This document shows positions 6,594 to 7,146 of a DNA stretch of 7,146 nucleotides, piece by piece. The notes under the pieces were generated by a model, which was not told the origin of the DNA, did not search any database, and saw only the letters and a list, made by a program, of their open reading frames with translations. Where the stretch lies: positions 1-7,146 of the forward strand of contig JANXEP010000013.1 of NCBI GenBank assembly GCA_025057795.1, given 5' to 3'. Numbering within the stretch: position 1 is the stretch's first letter; each line of letters begins with the position of its first letter. This DNA comes from Candidatus Bathyarchaeota archaeon (GTDB taxonomy: Archaea > Thermoproteota > Bathyarchaeia > Bathyarchaeales > UBA233). The position numbers and the translations under genes are program-made.

Positions 6594-6598
6594 CCCCC
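6594..6598 (-). promoter_or_regulatory. Ribosome binding site of the beta-helix gene
   Basis: On the minus strand GGGGGT pairs with ACCUCC with one wobble, but it lies 12 bases before the TTG at 6581, longer than for the other genes here. No other start is possible without cutting the signal peptide, so the long spacing is accepted. Confidence 0.45.
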
Positions 6599-6640
6599 GG
6601 ATGGCATAAATAGCCACCGAAATTTTCTATACACCCAGAT

Positions 6641-6656
6641 AAACTTATATTTTTAT
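6641..6656 (-). promoter_or_regulatory. Candidate TATA box of the beta-helix gene
   Basis: On the minus strand an AT run with the core AAAAATATAAGTTTAT would start a transcript near 6620, giving a leader of about 40 bases that includes the GGGGG site. A second box, CTATTTATG at 6605-6613, is centred 28 bases before the TTG and would instead give a leaderless message. The 141-base gap between this gene and the partial gene upstream thus seems to hold its own promoter. Confidence 0.4.
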
Positions 6657-6722
6657 TTTCTCTCAAGTAAATATTTATTATTGTTGTAATCCGTTGAAAG
6701 TGCATGACTTGAGCGGGTAATT

Positions 6723-7146
6723 CTACGGGAAACTCACGTTTAATGTTGCTGCGAATCGTCTCGGCGCCCCAGCGATATCCAGTACGAAGTCCACTTGAAG
6801 CGTTTTTCCAGCAAGCTCTTCTTTTGCATATCCAGCCATTGTTGTTATTCCAATCCACGTCTTAGCTTCGCCGGGCATAACCACTAAGATCCGGCCCTCC
6901 ATAGTAGGCGCATAGGCCCAGCCTATCACCCTCCTAGTTTCCGCCAGCTCCATACCTACGCCCTGTAAAATTACGGGAACATCACCCGTGTTAGTTATTC
7001 TTATGGTCACATTTTCCTCCCAAGAATCCCATATGGCTGGAGCCACTATTGCTGTGAGCGACATTTTAAGATTAAAATCTTTATGGAAAAGCACTGTGAC
7101 GTTATTGTATGGACCTTTCAGGAACACTGTAACATTATATACACCC
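6723..7146 (-). CDS. C-terminal part of a secreted beta-sandwich protein (5' end outside window)
   Basis: The frame stays open to the right edge of the window, so about 141 C-terminal residues are seen and the start is missing. The visible start, GVYNVTVFLKGPYNNVTVLF, contains two similar strands. The main part is beta-rich and Ig-like: VTIRITNTGDVPVILQGV, then a VVMPGEAKTWIGI strand pair, and a last strand ending LNVSFP. The 'N-T-G-D-P-V' strand and the 'PGE' turn recall archaeal extracellular CARDB or LEA14-like domains, but I cannot name the family. Several N-x-S/T sites (NNVT, NVT, NVS) fit export and glycosylation. No C-terminal membrane helix is present, so any anchor would be in the missing N-terminal part. 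It lies 141 bases upstream of the beta-helix surface protein on the same strand and may belong to the same envelope group. The stop is a TAG at 6723-6725. Confidence 0.7.
   Translation of the reverse strand, partial: GVYNVTVFLKGPYNNVTVLFHKDFNLKMSLTAIVAPAIWDSWEENVTIRITNTGDVPVILQGVGMELAETRRVIGWAYAPTMEGRILVVMPGEAKTWIGITTMAGYAKEELAGKTLQVDFVLDIAGAPRRFAATLNVSFP

Noticed and set aside
6487..6858. 123-codon minus-strand frame overlapping two genes
   Set aside because: It overlaps the signal-peptide region of the beta-helix gene and the end of the partial secreted gene in a different frame and has no protein-like pattern.

Overview
The window looks archaeal, most likely from an uncultured Thermoproteota/Bathyarchaeia-type or related mesophilic lineage; this placement is inferred. 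Reasons: AT-rich TATA-like boxes lie upstream of genes, TTG start codons behind G-rich Shine-Dalgarno sites dominate, and one large surface protein has a signal peptide, a NosD-type beta-helix, a C-terminal beta domain common in archaeal secreted proteins, and a C-terminal membrane anchor with a basic tail. No rRNA, tRNA, CRISPR array, transposase or integrase was seen.

Layout. Positions 1-231 are non-coding and hold a perfect 8-bp hairpin and a TATA-like promoter. On the plus strand, 232-1104 encodes a ferritin-like/VIT1 (CCC1) membrane protein for iron or manganese, and 1379-1969 encodes an arrestin-like protein ending in a zinc ribbon. Everything to the right is on the minus strand. At 1983-2933 is an SPFH (band 7, YdjI-type) protein with two C-terminal zinc ribbons, converging on the arrestin-like gene with only 13 bases between the stop codons. 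It lies 21 bases downstream of a small helical gene (2955-3470) containing a PGYRGY motif, and the two look like an operon. At 3678-6581 is a 967-residue surface-anchored beta-helix protein. At 6723-7146 is the C-terminal part of a secreted beta-sandwich protein that starts outside the window.

How the genes may work together. The SPFH protein, its helical partner and the facing arrestin-like protein form a plausible membrane-organisation or envelope-stress module. SPFH proteins of this family work with PspA and zinc-ribbon partners in Bacillus, and SpoOM/Vps26-type arrestin folds are cytoplasmic membrane-associated adaptors. That all three act together here is inference from proximity. The two surface proteins probably belong to the cell envelope or extracellular binding layer. 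The ferritin-VIT gene appears to be an independent metal-homeostasis unit.

Four of the five genes whose starts lie inside the window are read here as beginning with TTG. This moved the start of the small helical gene about 33 codons downstream of the longest reading frame.
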